From contig QCPY01000001.1 in NCBI GenBank assembly GCA_003212375.1, forward strand, positions 176,512-240,511: a DNA stretch of 64,000 nt. The letters are read 5' to 3'. The notes under the pieces are model-generated. The model worked only from the letters and a program-made list of their open reading frames with translations. It had not been told where the DNA came from and searched no databases. This document shows, one piece after another, positions 49,274-58,992 of the stretch (position 1 is the first letter of the stretch; every line of letters begins with the position of its first letter). The translations under genes were made by a program, and so were the position numbers. This stretch comes from Prochlorococcus sp. AG-442-N17 (GTDB lineage: Bacteria; Cyanobacteriota; Cyanobacteriia; PCC-6307; Cyanobiaceae).

Positions 49274-50803
49274 CTAGTGAGCCTCCTCTGTTTTTTTATC
49301 TAAAGACATTCCAATAATTTGGGCGGAATGAATGTTGTCCCTATCTCTAATAGTAGAGCAAGTGTGTAACAACCCTTGATCAACTAAATTTTTATATCTA
49401 ATTGATATCGCATTATTAACTCTTTCACAATCATTTATTGCCCTCTCTTTTGCGCCGGGAACTTTCCCAGAGTAATCAAATCTTATTACTACTGGAATAG
49501 GTAGATCTTGAGAAACATTTAATCCAGTAAAAATCTTCACTCCTACATCTAAATCTGGAGCCCCTTCTTCGACTGTATCTAGATGAGCAAAATAAGTTAA
49601 ATTTCTGAGATGTACTTCCTTAAAACCTATACCTACTCCAATAAACCTCTCTGCATGTCCAATATCTTTATAAGAACCATGATGAAAACTCTTAACATAA
49701 TCAATTTGAGAAATATTATTGACAATTAATTTATACGTAAATTTTTCCAGTCCACTGAGTTTATCTTTTGAAGATTGCTTAGAAATTATCTGGCAAATTT
49801 CTCTTTCTGCATCCTCTCTTGAGAAATTTATTGTTGAATTATAAATTTCTAATGTAGAAATAGTTTTTTCTAAATCTATACCGCCATCGCTAGTTGATAA
49901 ATGTATTTTTAATGAATCAGTGTCTGTATCAAGTCCAATTAACATTAAATCAACAGAAGCTCCGCAGCAAAAGCTATTCTCTACAGCCTCTTTGAAAGCA
50001 TATAATTTATTTCTACCTTCTGCTGCAGCTAACTCGTCATTACTCCCATGAGCTGCACATCCCTGATGCAAAGGATCCACTGAACTAAAGTGATAAGTTA
50101 CAACTTTTAAGTACCTGGTATCTTTATGAGCTTCATTAGGAACATTCTCTCTATATCTTTTATGTTCAGTTTTTACCCATCGATTAACGGTATTTTCAAT
50201 ATCAAACAGTGCTCCAGCATGGGATCTTCTTCTTACTGAACTAAAAGGTATTCTCATTACATAAGCAACTGAATGAGCTAATCTTCCATCTGAACAAGGA
50301 GTTATATCAAGTAAATGTATTCCACAATCTAAGAGAAATTTCTCAAAGTCTTCCGCATCCCTACTTCCAGCAGCACCTTCAAGTGGATCATTGTTAAAAA
50401 AATTGTCGCTTAGTTTCTCATGCTGTTTGAAAGCACACCATGCATATAAAGCTCTCATATCAAGAGGTTTAACCCAAGATTTATCTAATACATGTAGCGG
50501 TAAATCTATTCCCAAATTTTTGCTTGATATTTTCTGTGCCTTATTTATAAAATCTTCGTGATGTTGAATTCGAGCAATTTCCTTGAGAGTTGGAACAATT
50601 TCATCAAAATCACTTTTTATTTTGCTTTCATACCTAAATAGATTTTCATTTTGGATTTTATTGGTTAATTTATGAGACTTTCCAGAATTTCGGAAATTAT
50701 TTGATTCCTTAGTTTGTATATGTATATTTTCAGTAAAAGTTTTCATTGGAGCTGTTGGCCCCAATGTGAAGTTCTTGGCTTTAGCCAGTCCTCTTAAAGG
50801 CAT
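49274..50803 (-). CDS. csoSCA: Carboxysomal carbonic anhydrase
   Basis: This 509-residue epsilon/beta-type carbonic anhydrase converts bicarbonate to CO2 inside the carboxysome. Probable zinc ligands are Cys in DITPCSDGRLAH (near residue 160) and His and Cys in the SSVDPLHQGCAAHG segment (near 240-250). The C-terminal half is the degenerate duplicated domain typical of CsoSCA. An N-terminal extension of about 50 residues rich in Asn, Lys and Thr precedes it; in other species this part binds Rubisco. It lies 7 bp downstream of csoS2. Confidence 0.95.
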   Translation of the reverse strand: MPLRGLAKAKNFTLGPTAPMKTFTENIHIQTKESNNFRNSGKSHKLTNKIQNENLFRYESKIKSDFDEIVPTLKEIARIQHHEDFINKAQKISSKNLGIDLPLHVLDKSWVKPLDMRALYAWCAFKQHEKLSDNFFNNDPLEGAAGSRDAEDFEKFLLDCGIHLLDITPCSDGRLAHSVAYVMRIPFSSVRRRSHAGALFDIENTVNRWVKTEHKRYRENVPNEAHKDTRYLKVVTYHFSSVDPLHQGCAAHGSNDELAAAEGRNKLYAFKEAVENSFCCGASVDLMLIGLDTDTDSLKIHLSTSDGGIDLEKTISTLEIYNSTINFSREDAEREICQIISKQSSKDKLSGLEKFTYKLIVNNISQIDYVKSFHHGSYKDIGHAERFIGVGIGFKEVHLRNLTYFAHLDTVEEGAPDLDVGVKIFTGLNVSQDLPIPVVIRFDYSGKVPGAKERAINDCERVNNAISIRYKNLVDQGLLHTCSTIRDRDNIHSAQIIGMSLDKKTEEAH

Positions 50804-50810
50804 TATTTAC

Positions 50811-53108
50811 TTAACCTCTTGCACCACCTGAAAAGGTAACAAGTTGTCCTTCACGAGTATTTCCACTAGATCCAGTTATCAAGAAATCTGGTTTTTCTGT
50901 TTCCTCATTTCTTTTAACTTCCATAGGGGGCATTGCGCTCATAAATCCTGCTCTTGATGGATTACGCTTTCTAGAAGAAGCTCCCTCTGTACCTGTTACC
51001 TTATCGCCGCGATCCCAATCATCACCTGTTACGTTTCCTACTGATTGTCCTTCACCTGTAATTCTGGATTTGGCTCTTTTCTCAGGTGTTTTTGAAGCAC
51101 GGTCTGCCTCTTCAATTTCCATTTTTTGTTTATAAGTAATATTTTTATTCGGTTCAAATCTAAATTTTTCAGTACCAGTTACCTTATCAACTGCCATATC
51201 AAAAGGCCCTGTTACCTTTGAACCATTTTCATATTCATTACCAGTAACACCTTGCGTATTTTTTTCAGAATATTTGTCTCTTGATGGTGATTTAACAGAG
51301 AATTCGTTCCAAGAGTTACCTGCTGACTTTTCCGGATTCGCATAAGCAGTATCATGTGGAGGATTATCACAAGCTTGTGAGAACTGATCTCCTCCAACAT
51401 AAGGAGTCCCTGTTAGGTTTTTACATGCACCTTTCTTAGCACCTGTCATTACTCCGCCAATTCCTGGTTGTTGTCCTGTAAGTCTGGCATTTGAATTATT
51501 TCCCGAATTAACTGTTGATCGGGATTTCATATCTTCAGAAATCTCAGTACTACAATTATCATTTATCTGATCTAAGCCTGCGTATGGTGTTCCTGTTAGC
51601 ACTTTGCATGAACCTGGTTCATCTCCAGTTACTATTTTTGATCTTCCTGTCATAGTTCCGCTTATTAAATTTGACTTTGAAGAAAGGCTTAAACCTACTT
51701 TTCTAGCTTCTGGTTTTGGTTTTGAACCGCAAAACTTCTCATATTGTTGAGATCCTATGTACTCATCACCAGTTACATTCTTGCAACTCCCATGTTCATT
51801 GCCTGTCATATGGTCTGATCTCCCTACCCCTGTACCAGTTACATTATTCCCATTAAGAGTGTTGTAACTGCCAACTTTTTCAAATGCTTTACCTTTTGGA
51901 TTTGGCTCAGAGCCAAGATATTGATCTCCAGTTAACTGATGTCCAGAACCTGATTCATCTCCAGTAACCAGGGTTGATCTACCAGGAAGTGATCCAGATA
52001 CTTTTAATCCATCAGTTGTAGTGCTATGTTTAACCTTTGAAGGATTTTTTGGAACATCACCACAATACTTCTGTGATTGATTAGCAGATACATATTCAGT
52101 TCCTGTAAGGTTTTTACAAGTCCCAGGCTCATCGCCTGTGACCCTATCAGATCTTCCGACTTCATTTCCAGTTACTTTATTACCTGATGTTGTAGAGGTA
52201 ACAGTAGATCTAAGTGGTTGTTTATAACTTGGTCTATCTTGACAAAACTGGTCGACTACCTCTGATCCCATATATTGAGTACCAGTTACAGTCCTGCATG
52301 TACTCGCTTCATTACCTGTAGTTTTTATAGATCTATTAGCTTGTGTTCCAGTAACTATTTGACCTGAATCAGTTTCACTTTTACCAACTTTCCAGCTAGC
52401 ATCTGCAATATTTTGTTTAGCTCCATTCTTATTTGGACCACATGGTCTACATTTACCATTACCTTTTTTGCCTGTGGCACCAGTTTTACTTCTTAGCTCT
52501 CTCACTCTCTGAGAAATCTCTCTACTACTTAAATCTGGGTCTCCCCTTCTAGCTAAAGAAGCTGCACTGGTATTTTGTTTAGTTGCTGATTTACCATGCT
52601 TGGATTGAGCTTCTCTTCTCGCCAAAACAATATCTCTACTTGTATTAGTAATAGGCTTTCTCTTTTGATTAATTCTTCTTTTAACGTTTGTTTTTGATGT
52701 TTTAATTTCTGTATTATGTGAGTTTTGAACTTCCTGATTTTTGTTTGTGGAGGTTTTAACTGTGTTTACAGGACTTTCTTTTTTAACATCAGTACGAGTT
52801 CTATCGGATGAAGTTATTGCTGATTTCCCATGAGTAGACATTGCTTTTCTTCTCTCTATTACTAAGTCTTTACTAGATAAAGTTGTTGAAGAAGACTTTC
52901 TACTTACCTGAGTTTTTGTGATATGTTTTGTAACTGGTTTAGTAATATTTTGATTCTTTGAAGAAGACTGAGTACCAGAAATCTGTATATCTTGAGAAGA
53001 TCGAACTCTATCTTTAGTAGTTGAAGAATAAGCAGCAGCTTTTTTTCCGCTATCACTCATCGCCTTTCTTCTTTCTAATGCAATCTCTCTACTGGTTTTT
53101 TTTGACAT
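50811..53108 (-). CDS. csoS2: Carboxysome assembly scaffold CsoS2
   Basis: This 765-residue, mostly disordered scaffold bridges Rubisco and shell. The N-terminal region has four Rubisco-binding basic repeats (about residues 5-24, 79-97, 157-174 and 194-210; for example SREIALERRKAM). The middle has six M-repeats built on VTG motifs (about 250-289, 311-349, 369-402, 422-460, 481-519, 541-580). The C-terminal region (about 600-765) ends in GQLVTFSGGARG and anchors to the shell. Five M-repeats carry a Cys pair exactly 18 residues apart; the third has none. I choose the ATG at 53108 (MSKKTSRE) over a TTG 9 bp upstream. A terminator-like hairpin lies just upstream. Confidence 0.95.
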   Translation of the reverse strand: MSKKTSREIALERRKAMSDSGKKAAAYSSTTKDRVRSSQDIQISGTQSSSKNQNITKPVTKHITKTQVSRKSSSTTLSSKDLVIERRKAMSTHGKSAITSSDRTRTDVKKESPVNTVKTSTNKNQEVQNSHNTEIKTSKTNVKRRINQKRKPITNTSRDIVLARREAQSKHGKSATKQNTSAASLARRGDPDLSSREISQRVRELRSKTGATGKKGNGKCRPCGPNKNGAKQNIADASWKVGKSETDSGQIVTGTQANRSIKTTGNEASTCRTVTGTQYMGSEVVDQFCQDRPSYKQPLRSTVTSTTSGNKVTGNEVGRSDRVTGDEPGTCKNLTGTEYVSANQSQKYCGDVPKNPSKVKHSTTTDGLKVSGSLPGRSTLVTGDESGSGHQLTGDQYLGSEPNPKGKAFEKVGSYNTLNGNNVTGTGVGRSDHMTGNEHGSCKNVTGDEYIGSQQYEKFCGSKPKPEARKVGLSLSSKSNLISGTMTGRSKIVTGDEPGSCKVLTGTPYAGLDQINDNCSTEISEDMKSRSTVNSGNNSNARLTGQQPGIGGVMTGAKKGACKNLTGTPYVGGDQFSQACDNPPHDTAYANPEKSAGNSWNEFSVKSPSRDKYSEKNTQGVTGNEYENGSKVTGPFDMAVDKVTGTEKFRFEPNKNITYKQKMEIEEADRASKTPEKRAKSRITGEGQSVGNVTGDDWDRGDKVTGTEGASSRKRNPSRAGFMSAMPPMEVKRNEETEKPDFLITGSSGNTREGQLVTFSGGARG

Positions 53109-53133
53109 AATCTTCAAATGTGAAACTCTTTTG

Positions 53134-53168
53134 AAAAAACTTTCTCCAAAAATATTTTTTGGAGAAAG
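53134..53168 (-). terminator. Intrinsic terminator-like hairpin between rbcS and csoS2
   Basis: On the minus strand a perfect 13-bp stem (CTTTCTCCAAAAA pairing with TTTTTGGAGAAAG) with a 3-nt loop is followed directly by six T. It lies 24 bp after the rbcS stop and 26 bp before the csoS2 ATG. The shape is that of a rho-independent terminator, here inside an operon, so partial read-through (attenuation) or 3'-end protection of the rbcLS message is likely. Confidence 0.8.
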
Positions 53169-53191
53169 ATATTTACTACATAAAAGTAGAT

Positions 53192-53533
53192 TTAACGTCC
53201 TTGGAAAACTACAAAAGCTGTTCCTTGGCTTTGAGTGTAAGCATCGTATCCAATGATTCTTACATGATGATCAGGGTATGCTCTATGACATGCCTCTAAT
53301 TCACTTACAACCAAGTTAAGGTCTTTTTCCCCAAAGAATGGGAGCTTCCAATAAGACCAATAAGTTTGCATACTTCCACTAGGATGAACATGCTCAATAA
53401 CAGGACTCCAGCCTTGAGCAATTATGTATGCAATTTGATCGTATATTTCCTCCTGGGTCATCGGTGGTAAGAAACCGAATGTTTCCAGGGTTGCAACTGT
53501 TTGATAGTCGCCTACTGTGCTCTGGAAAGGCAT
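53192..53533 (-). CDS. rbcS: Rubisco small subunit, form IA
   Basis: This 113-residue subunit caps the Rubisco octamer in the carboxysome. It shows TFGFLPPMTQEEIYDQIAYI in part (residues about 18-37), WSYWKLPFFGE and CHRAYPDHHVRIIGYD, all typical of the proteobacterial-type (cbbS) form IA small subunit. It follows rbcL by 90 bp, a spacer that contains an inverted repeat. Also called cbbS. Confidence 0.97.
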   Translation of the reverse strand: MPFQSTVGDYQTVATLETFGFLPPMTQEEIYDQIAYIIAQGWSPVIEHVHPSGSMQTYWSYWKLPFFGEKDLNLVVSELEACHRAYPDHHVRIIGYDAYTQSQGTAFVVFQGR

Positions 53534-53587
53534 AATTAATTTAAATGTGAATGAAATTACTCGTAATAGAACGAGATTTGTAGAAGT

Positions 53588-53609
53588 TTGAGGAGAAGAA
53601 TCTCCTCAA
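53588..53609 (-). promoter_or_regulatory. Stem-loop in the rbcL-rbcS spacer
   Basis: A perfect 9-bp inverted repeat (TTGAGGAGA and TCTCCTCAA) with a 4-nt loop lies 15 bp after the rbcL stop. No strong T run follows on the minus strand, so an RNA processing or stabilising structure is more likely than a terminator. Confidence 0.6.
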
Positions 53610-53623
53610 TTTTGAAATCTGGT

Positions 53624-55039
53624 TTAACCTTGAACGTCTAGTTTGTCGACGGTATCAAATTCAAACTTAATTTCCTTCCAAGTTTCAAGAGCGATAGCTA
53701 ATTCAGGACTGTGTTTAGCAGCTTCCATAAGAATGTCTCTACTCTCTTTTTCGATTTCGCGACCAGCATTACGTGCTTTTACGCAAGCTTCTAAAGCAAC
53801 TCTGTTGGCAGCAGCTCCAGCAGCTGAACCCCATGGATGGCCATGTGTTCCTCCACCAAACTGAAGACAAGAATCATCTCCAAAAATCGCTAGAAGTGCA
53901 GGCATATGCCATACGTGAATACCACCTGATGCGACAGCAAATACTCCTGGCATTGAACCCCAATCTTGATCAAAGAAGTTACCTCTTGATCTATCTTCGG
54001 GAACAAATGACTCTCTTAAGTTGTCAATGTAACCAAGAGTTGTTTGACGATCACCTTCTAGTTTTCCAACAACAGTTCCAGTATGTAGTTGATCGCCTCC
54101 GGAGAGTCTCAAACATTTTGCTAGAACCCTGAAATGGATACCGTGTTTTGGATGTCTATCAATAACAGCATGCATCGCTCTATGAATATGTAGAAGCATG
54201 CCATTTTTACGACACCAGTTTGCTAATCCAGTATTTGCAGTAAAACCGCCAGTTATATAATCATGCATGATGATTGGCATATCTAGCTCTTTTGCAAATT
54301 CAGCTCTTTCGTAAAGTTCTTCAGGAGTGTTGGCAGTACAGTTTAGGTAGTGACCTTTAACTTCGCCAGTTTCCTGTTGAGCAAGCTTAACTGCTTCTGC
54401 AACAAACTCAAATCTTTCTCTCCAACGTTGGAATGGCTGAGAGTTTATATTCTCGTCATCCTTCGTTAAATCGAGACCACCTCTAAGGCACTCATATACA
54501 ACTCGACCATAGTTTTTACCAGATAATCCTAATTTAGGTTTAATGGTGCAACCAAGTAAAGGTCTTCCATATTTGTTTAAACGATCTCTTTCAACTACGA
54601 TTCCATTTGGTGGACCACCGCAAGTTTTGATGAAAGCGATTGGGAATCTAATATCTTCTAGACGTAGGTGTCTTAGAGCTTTAAATCCAAAAACGTTTCC
54701 TACAAGAGATGTTAATACGTTTGTAATAGAACCTTCTTCGAAAAGATCTAAAGGATATGCAATAAAAGCATAAAAAGCTTCAGGGTCTCCAGGAACGTCT
54801 TCGATTCGATAACAACGTCCTTTATAAAATTCTAAATCTGTAAGTAACTCGGACCAAACTGTTGACCAAGTACCTGTTGAAGATTCAGCGGCAACAGCTG
54901 CTGCAACTTCTTCTCTGGGAACACCTTCTTGACCTGTACATTTGAAACAGGCTAGTAAATCGGTGTCTAGGGGTACATATTCTGGAGTCCAGTAGGTATC
55001 TCTGTACTCCTTTACCCCTGCATCATACTTCTTACTCAT
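53624..55039 (-). CDS. rbcL: Rubisco large subunit, form IA
   Basis: This 471-residue enzyme fixes CO2 on ribulose bisphosphate. Active-site segments are intact: [21 protein letters not shown] (catalytic Lys in TIKPKLG), [17 protein letters not shown] (carbamylated Lys in the DLTKDDE motif), [11 protein letters not shown] and [10 protein letters not shown]. The sequence is of form IA (cbbL), the alpha-carboxysome type, as in marine Synechococcus and Prochlorococcus. It lies 68 bp after csoS1 in the operon. Confidence 0.98.
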
Positions 55040-55079
55040 AAGGATAAATTTAGGTCTGTGTAGGGAAAATAATTATTGT

Positions 55080-55099
55080 GCAAAATTTAAAAATTTTGC
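55080..55099 (-). promoter_or_regulatory. Stem-loop in the csoS1-rbcL spacer
   Basis: A perfect 8-bp inverted repeat (GCAAAATT and AATTTTGC) with a 4-nt loop lies 8 bp after the csoS1 stop. The stem is A-T rich; on the minus strand the following bases are only loosely T-rich, so read-through is expected. It may help set the high csoS1 transcript level, which is inference. Confidence 0.45.
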
Positions 55100-55107
55100 T
55101 TTATTTA

Positions 55108-55419
55108 TTAGTCCTTTTGACCAAGAAATTCACCGTTACCAAGAGCAGGTTCAACTTCTCTATGAGGACGAGCAATAATGTGAGCTGCAACTAAACCGTC
55201 ACCAACTCTTTCACAAGCATCAGCACCAGCTCTTACAGCTGCGTTAACTGCTCCTGTTTCTCCTCTAACTAATACTGTGACATAACCGCCACCTACGAAT
55301 TCACGACCAATAAGGCGAACTTCTGCAGCCTTTGTCATTGCGTCTGCTGCTTCGATTGCAGGTACAAGTCCGCGTGTCTCGATCATGCCGAGAGCGATAC
55401 CCATTGTTTCTGTAGCCAT
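55108..55419 (-). CDS. csoS1: Major carboxysome shell protein CsoS1
   Basis: This 103-residue BMC-domain protein forms hexamers that tile the shell facets. It shows GMIETRGLVPAIEAADAM (residues about 12-29), the pore loop region VGGGYVTVLVRGE and the terminal IIARPHREVEPALG. It heads the operon csoS1-rbcL-rbcS-csoS2-csoSCA-csoS4A-csoS4B. A candidate -35 element (TTGACT, minus strand at 55481-55486) lies about 60 bp upstream of the ATG. Only one csoS1 copy is present, as expected for Prochlorococcus. Confidence 0.97.
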   Translation of the reverse strand: MATETMGIALGMIETRGLVPAIEAADAMTKAAEVRLIGREFVGGGYVTVLVRGETGAVNAAVRAGADACERVGDGLVAAHIIARPHREVEPALGNGEFLGQKD

Positions 55420-55437
55420 TGTCTACTAATTACTAAA

Positions 55438-55451
55438 TGTGGAATGTTCAA
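55438..55451. repeat. 14-bp direct repeat, copy 1 (near csoS1)
   Basis: TGTGGAATGTTCAA on the plus strand lies 19-32 bp before the csoS1 ATG, so probably in its 5' leader. It is identical to copy 2 at 55669-55682. The core GGAATGTTC is an imperfect dyad (GAA-TG-TTC). Confidence 0.8.
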
Positions 55452-55630
55452 TCCGAAGAATGCTTCATTAAGTACTTAGAAGTCAAGCGTTTTCGATAAA
55501 ATCTCCATTAATGTTTTTTCTATCATTCATAAGTTAAACTTATCACCCTTGGTACTATTGATATGTCAATACTTATGAGAATTAGTTAGTGCATCAAAAC
55601 ATACCCTTGTGTTAAGAAAAAATTTACATT

Positions 55631-55720
55631 ATGTTATTTCCGTACGAGGCAGGCCCTGTCTATTCAGGTGTGGAATGTTCAACCTTTCCTGTCTCTGTAT
55701 CAATCTTTAAAGTAGGATAA
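55631..55720 (+). CDS. Possible 29-residue small ORF upstream of rdgB
   Basis: An ATG-to-TAA frame of 29 codons spans the locally G+C-richer part of the spacer (PYEAGPVYSGVECS in the middle). Repeat copy 2 lies inside it. I see no obvious ribosome-binding site and no recognised family, so this may be chance or a small RNA instead. Confidence 0.2.
   Translation: MLFPYEAGPVYSGVECSTFPVSVSIFKVG
55669..55682. repeat. 14-bp direct repeat, copy 2 (upstream of rdgB)
   Basis: This is a second perfect copy of TGTGGAATGTTCAA, in the same orientation as copy 1 and 231 bp from it. It is 65 bp before the rdgB start. The CCTGTCT heptamer flanks it on both sides (55654-55660 region and about 55687-55694). 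Confidence 0.8.
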
Positions 55721-55746
55721 TATATCTTTTAAACTCAACCTAAATT

Positions 55747-56328
55747 TTGAATCTGCCTATACTTACCATTGCAAGTGGAAATCCTAAGAAGGTATCTGAA
55801 ATATCTGCGATGTTGGATGTTTTATCTTTAAGAGTCAATAAACAGCCAGATTCCTTAAATGTAGAAGAAACAGGTTCAACTTATTTTGATAATGCTTTAT
55901 TAAAAGCTAAAGCAGCTTCTTTAGCGACGAAAACCTGGACATTAGCTGATGACTCTGGATTAGAGGTGGATTTTTTAGATGGGCGACCAGGTATCTATTC
56001 TGCAAGATATGCAAAAACTAATGTTGAGAAAATCAAGAAATTAATTAATGAGCTTAGTGATACGCCTTATAGAAGTGCAAAATTTATTAGTTGCATGGTT
56101 TTATGTGATCCTGAAGGCGATCTCGTAAAAGACGCAACTGGTATCTGCTGGGGAGAAATCCTTAGGGAACCAAAATATCCAAATGGAGAATTTGAATCTA
56201 TTTTTTGGGTAAAAGAAGCTAATTGTGTTTATGGAGAACTCAATCAATCACAATTAAGTAAATTGGGTAGTAGGGGAAAAGCTGCCAGAAACATTGCTCC
56301 ATTTTTAAAAAAAGAAATTGGTTTGTAA
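55747..56328 (+). CDS. rdgB: dITP/XTP pyrophosphatase (RdgB/HAM1)
   Basis: This 193-residue housecleaning enzyme hydrolyses non-canonical purine triphosphates. It has the N-terminal TIASGNPKKVSEI substrate motif (residues 7-19), ETGSTYFDNALLKA, LADDSGLEVDFLDGRPGIYSAR in part and the C-terminal SRGKAARN. TTG at 55747 is the start because it precedes the conserved first strand at the right distance. It faces csoS1D tail to tail with 12 bp between. Confidence 0.93.
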   Translation: MNLPILTIASGNPKKVSEISAMLDVLSLRVNKQPDSLNVEETGSTYFDNALLKAKAASLATKTWTLADDSGLEVDFLDGRPGIYSARYAKTNVEKIKKLINELSDTPYRSAKFISCMVLCDPEGDLVKDATGICWGEILREPKYPNGEFESIFWVKEANCVYGELNQSQLSKLGSRGKAARNIAPFLKKEIGL

Positions 56329-56340
56329 ATAAAAGATATT

Positions 56341-57111
56341 TTAATAATTAGATATTTGTTCAATTGCTCTAATTGCAGCTGCAGCCGCTTCTTCTACATC
56401 ACCTTCTTTGCCGGCAAGAGTTAATCTCCCAAAAGCCCCTACTGCTTTAACATCAACAACAGTTATATTAGAAGCCTTTTCTGCTTCATTTGCCGCTTTT
56501 AAAACATAACCAGCTGGTTCTGTTTCAAGAATAAACATACTCATACCAGATTGAATCATAGATCCACTTCTATTTTGCCTATTTATTAAGACTGCATGAT
56601 CAGGTGTTATGGCACGGATAACTTCGGTCCAACTTGTCGATGGTTTTGTTCTTTTTCTTACCTCACTTCCAATGGCATCCAAAACGACATCTCCCGAGTG
56701 TAAAACAGTACTTTGATCTTTGTGATAAAGAGCTAAGGAGCCAAATGCTCTCTCAACTATCATTTGACCTAATCGGACGTTACTAGCTTTTAAAGCAATA
56801 TCAGTAACTCTGTGCACAGCCATTCCTGGAGAGACTTCCATCCATAAACATGAATCTCCAGGTATTGGTAAAAAGCCTCTACTTACAGTGCCCATGTAAG
56901 CTGCCAATTGAGGTTGTAAAGAATCTAAAAAAACATAAGTTCTTAGTTCAATTTGCTCTACTTGACTTGCTTGTCTAGATACTAGTGATTTTTCTGAGTC
57001 AGTTGTTATAAAACAGCTAGCTCCACTGGCCTGAGATTGCACCTCAGATCCAGTAACGAGAGAACTCCCTTTTTTTCGTTCTCCCCTATTTAAGCTAGAA
57101 GTTGGTTCCAT
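56341..57111 (-). CDS. csoS1D: Carboxysome shell protein CsoS1D
   Basis: This 256-residue tandem-BMC protein forms stacked trimers with a large gated pore for metabolite passage. A disordered N-terminal stretch of about 50 residues precedes the two BMC domains (about 50-150 and 155-256). The [19 protein letters not shown] start of domain 1, the SVASDIA-like [19 protein letters not shown] helix and the final ERAIN-like [15 protein letters not shown] helix are recognisable. It is separated from the main operon by rdgB but on the same strand, as in other picocyanobacteria. Confidence 0.93.
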   Translation of the reverse strand: MEPTSSLNRGERKKGSSLVTGSEVQSQASGASCFITTDSEKSLVSRQASQVEQIELRTYVFLDSLQPQLAAYMGTVSRGFLPIPGDSCLWMEVSPGMAVHRVTDIALKASNVRLGQMIVERAFGSLALYHKDQSTVLHSGDVVLDAIGSEVRKRTKPSTSWTEVIRAITPDHAVLINRQNRSGSMIQSGMSMFILETEPAGYVLKAANEAEKASNITVVDVKAVGAFGRLTLAGKEGDVEEAAAAAIRAIEQISNY

Positions 57112-57208
57112 TCTCGAGACTATAACGGATTATGGTTCTTTTTTTCTATTAAATTTACTTGCATGCTTCGCACGAAACGATAACTTCAAGTAAAAGATAG
57201 GAAAATTT

Positions 57209-57577
57209 ATGGGAACTTCTCAAAAAAAAGGGCCAGATTCAACTAGTACTGAAAATGAATTAAGCCCTGATCAGACTCTTGGATTAGTAAGCCTAAGTTT
57301 AATGCAAAAATTATCTCAAAAAGACCCATCATTCAGTTGGTTAGTAGATGATAAATCAGATAAAGCAAATCTTAAAAATCTTAGAGAGAGACTAGAGTTA
57401 ACCGAATTAGCACTCAATACTGGAGCGCCTTTGACAACCTCAGAAATAACCACCTTAATTGGCGCAAAACCAGGCAAATCAAAACTTGAAAGAGGTGGCT
57501 TGTTAGCCACAAAAATTGCTAGAAATGTATGGAAGTTATCAAAAATAACTAAGGGAAATTCCTTTTACAGGAATTAA
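57209..57577 (+). CDS. Conserved hypothetical protein between csoS1D and chlN
   Basis: This 122-residue soluble protein has a polar N-terminus (about 1-25) and then a helical middle (DQTLGLVSLSLMQKL, ERLELTELALNTG). Its C-terminal part (TTSEITTLIGAKPGKSKLERGG, then basic) looks like a small helix-turn-helix-type region. It is not recognised as a named family. It is divergent from csoS1D over 97 bp and 155 bp upstream of chlN on the same strand, so it may belong to either unit. Whether it binds nucleic acid is speculation. Confidence 0.6.
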   Translation: MGTSQKKGPDSTSTENELSPDQTLGLVSLSLMQKLSQKDPSFSWLVDDKSDKANLKNLRERLELTELALNTGAPLTTSEITTLIGAKPGKSKLERGGLLATKIARNVWKLSKITKGNSFYRN

Positions 57578-57687
57578 AAATAAATTTTAAAAATTAACTA
57601 TATCAATCTCATTTAAGTTTTTAAACATTCATATAAGTTTTTTAAATGTGTACATTTTGTAAGAGAACTTATCAATATGCTGCTTAA

Positions 57688-58989
<1,302 letters not shown>

Positions 58990-58992
58990 ATT

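Larger units (their letters stand above)
55420..55746. other. 327-bp intergenic region between csoS1 and rdgB
   Basis: This is the largest spacer in the window and must hold the divergent promoters of the carboxysome operon and rdgB. It contains a candidate csoS1 -35 box (55481-55486, minus), two copies of a 14-bp direct repeat (55438-55451 and 55669-55682), a short relatively G+C-rich island (about 55648-55700) and a 29-codon reading frame (55631-55720). I see no tRNA or recognised small RNA. Confidence 0.75.

Noticed and set aside
51212..51400. Alternative minus-strand frame within csoS2, considered as a frameshift product
   Set aside because: It begins with an internal ATG in another frame, encodes no recognisable domain and does not correspond to the short CsoS2 form known from other bacteria.
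53643..54773. Plus-strand open frames antisense to rbcL
   Set aside because: They mirror the codon bias of the strongly conserved rbcL gene and show no start signals or family features.
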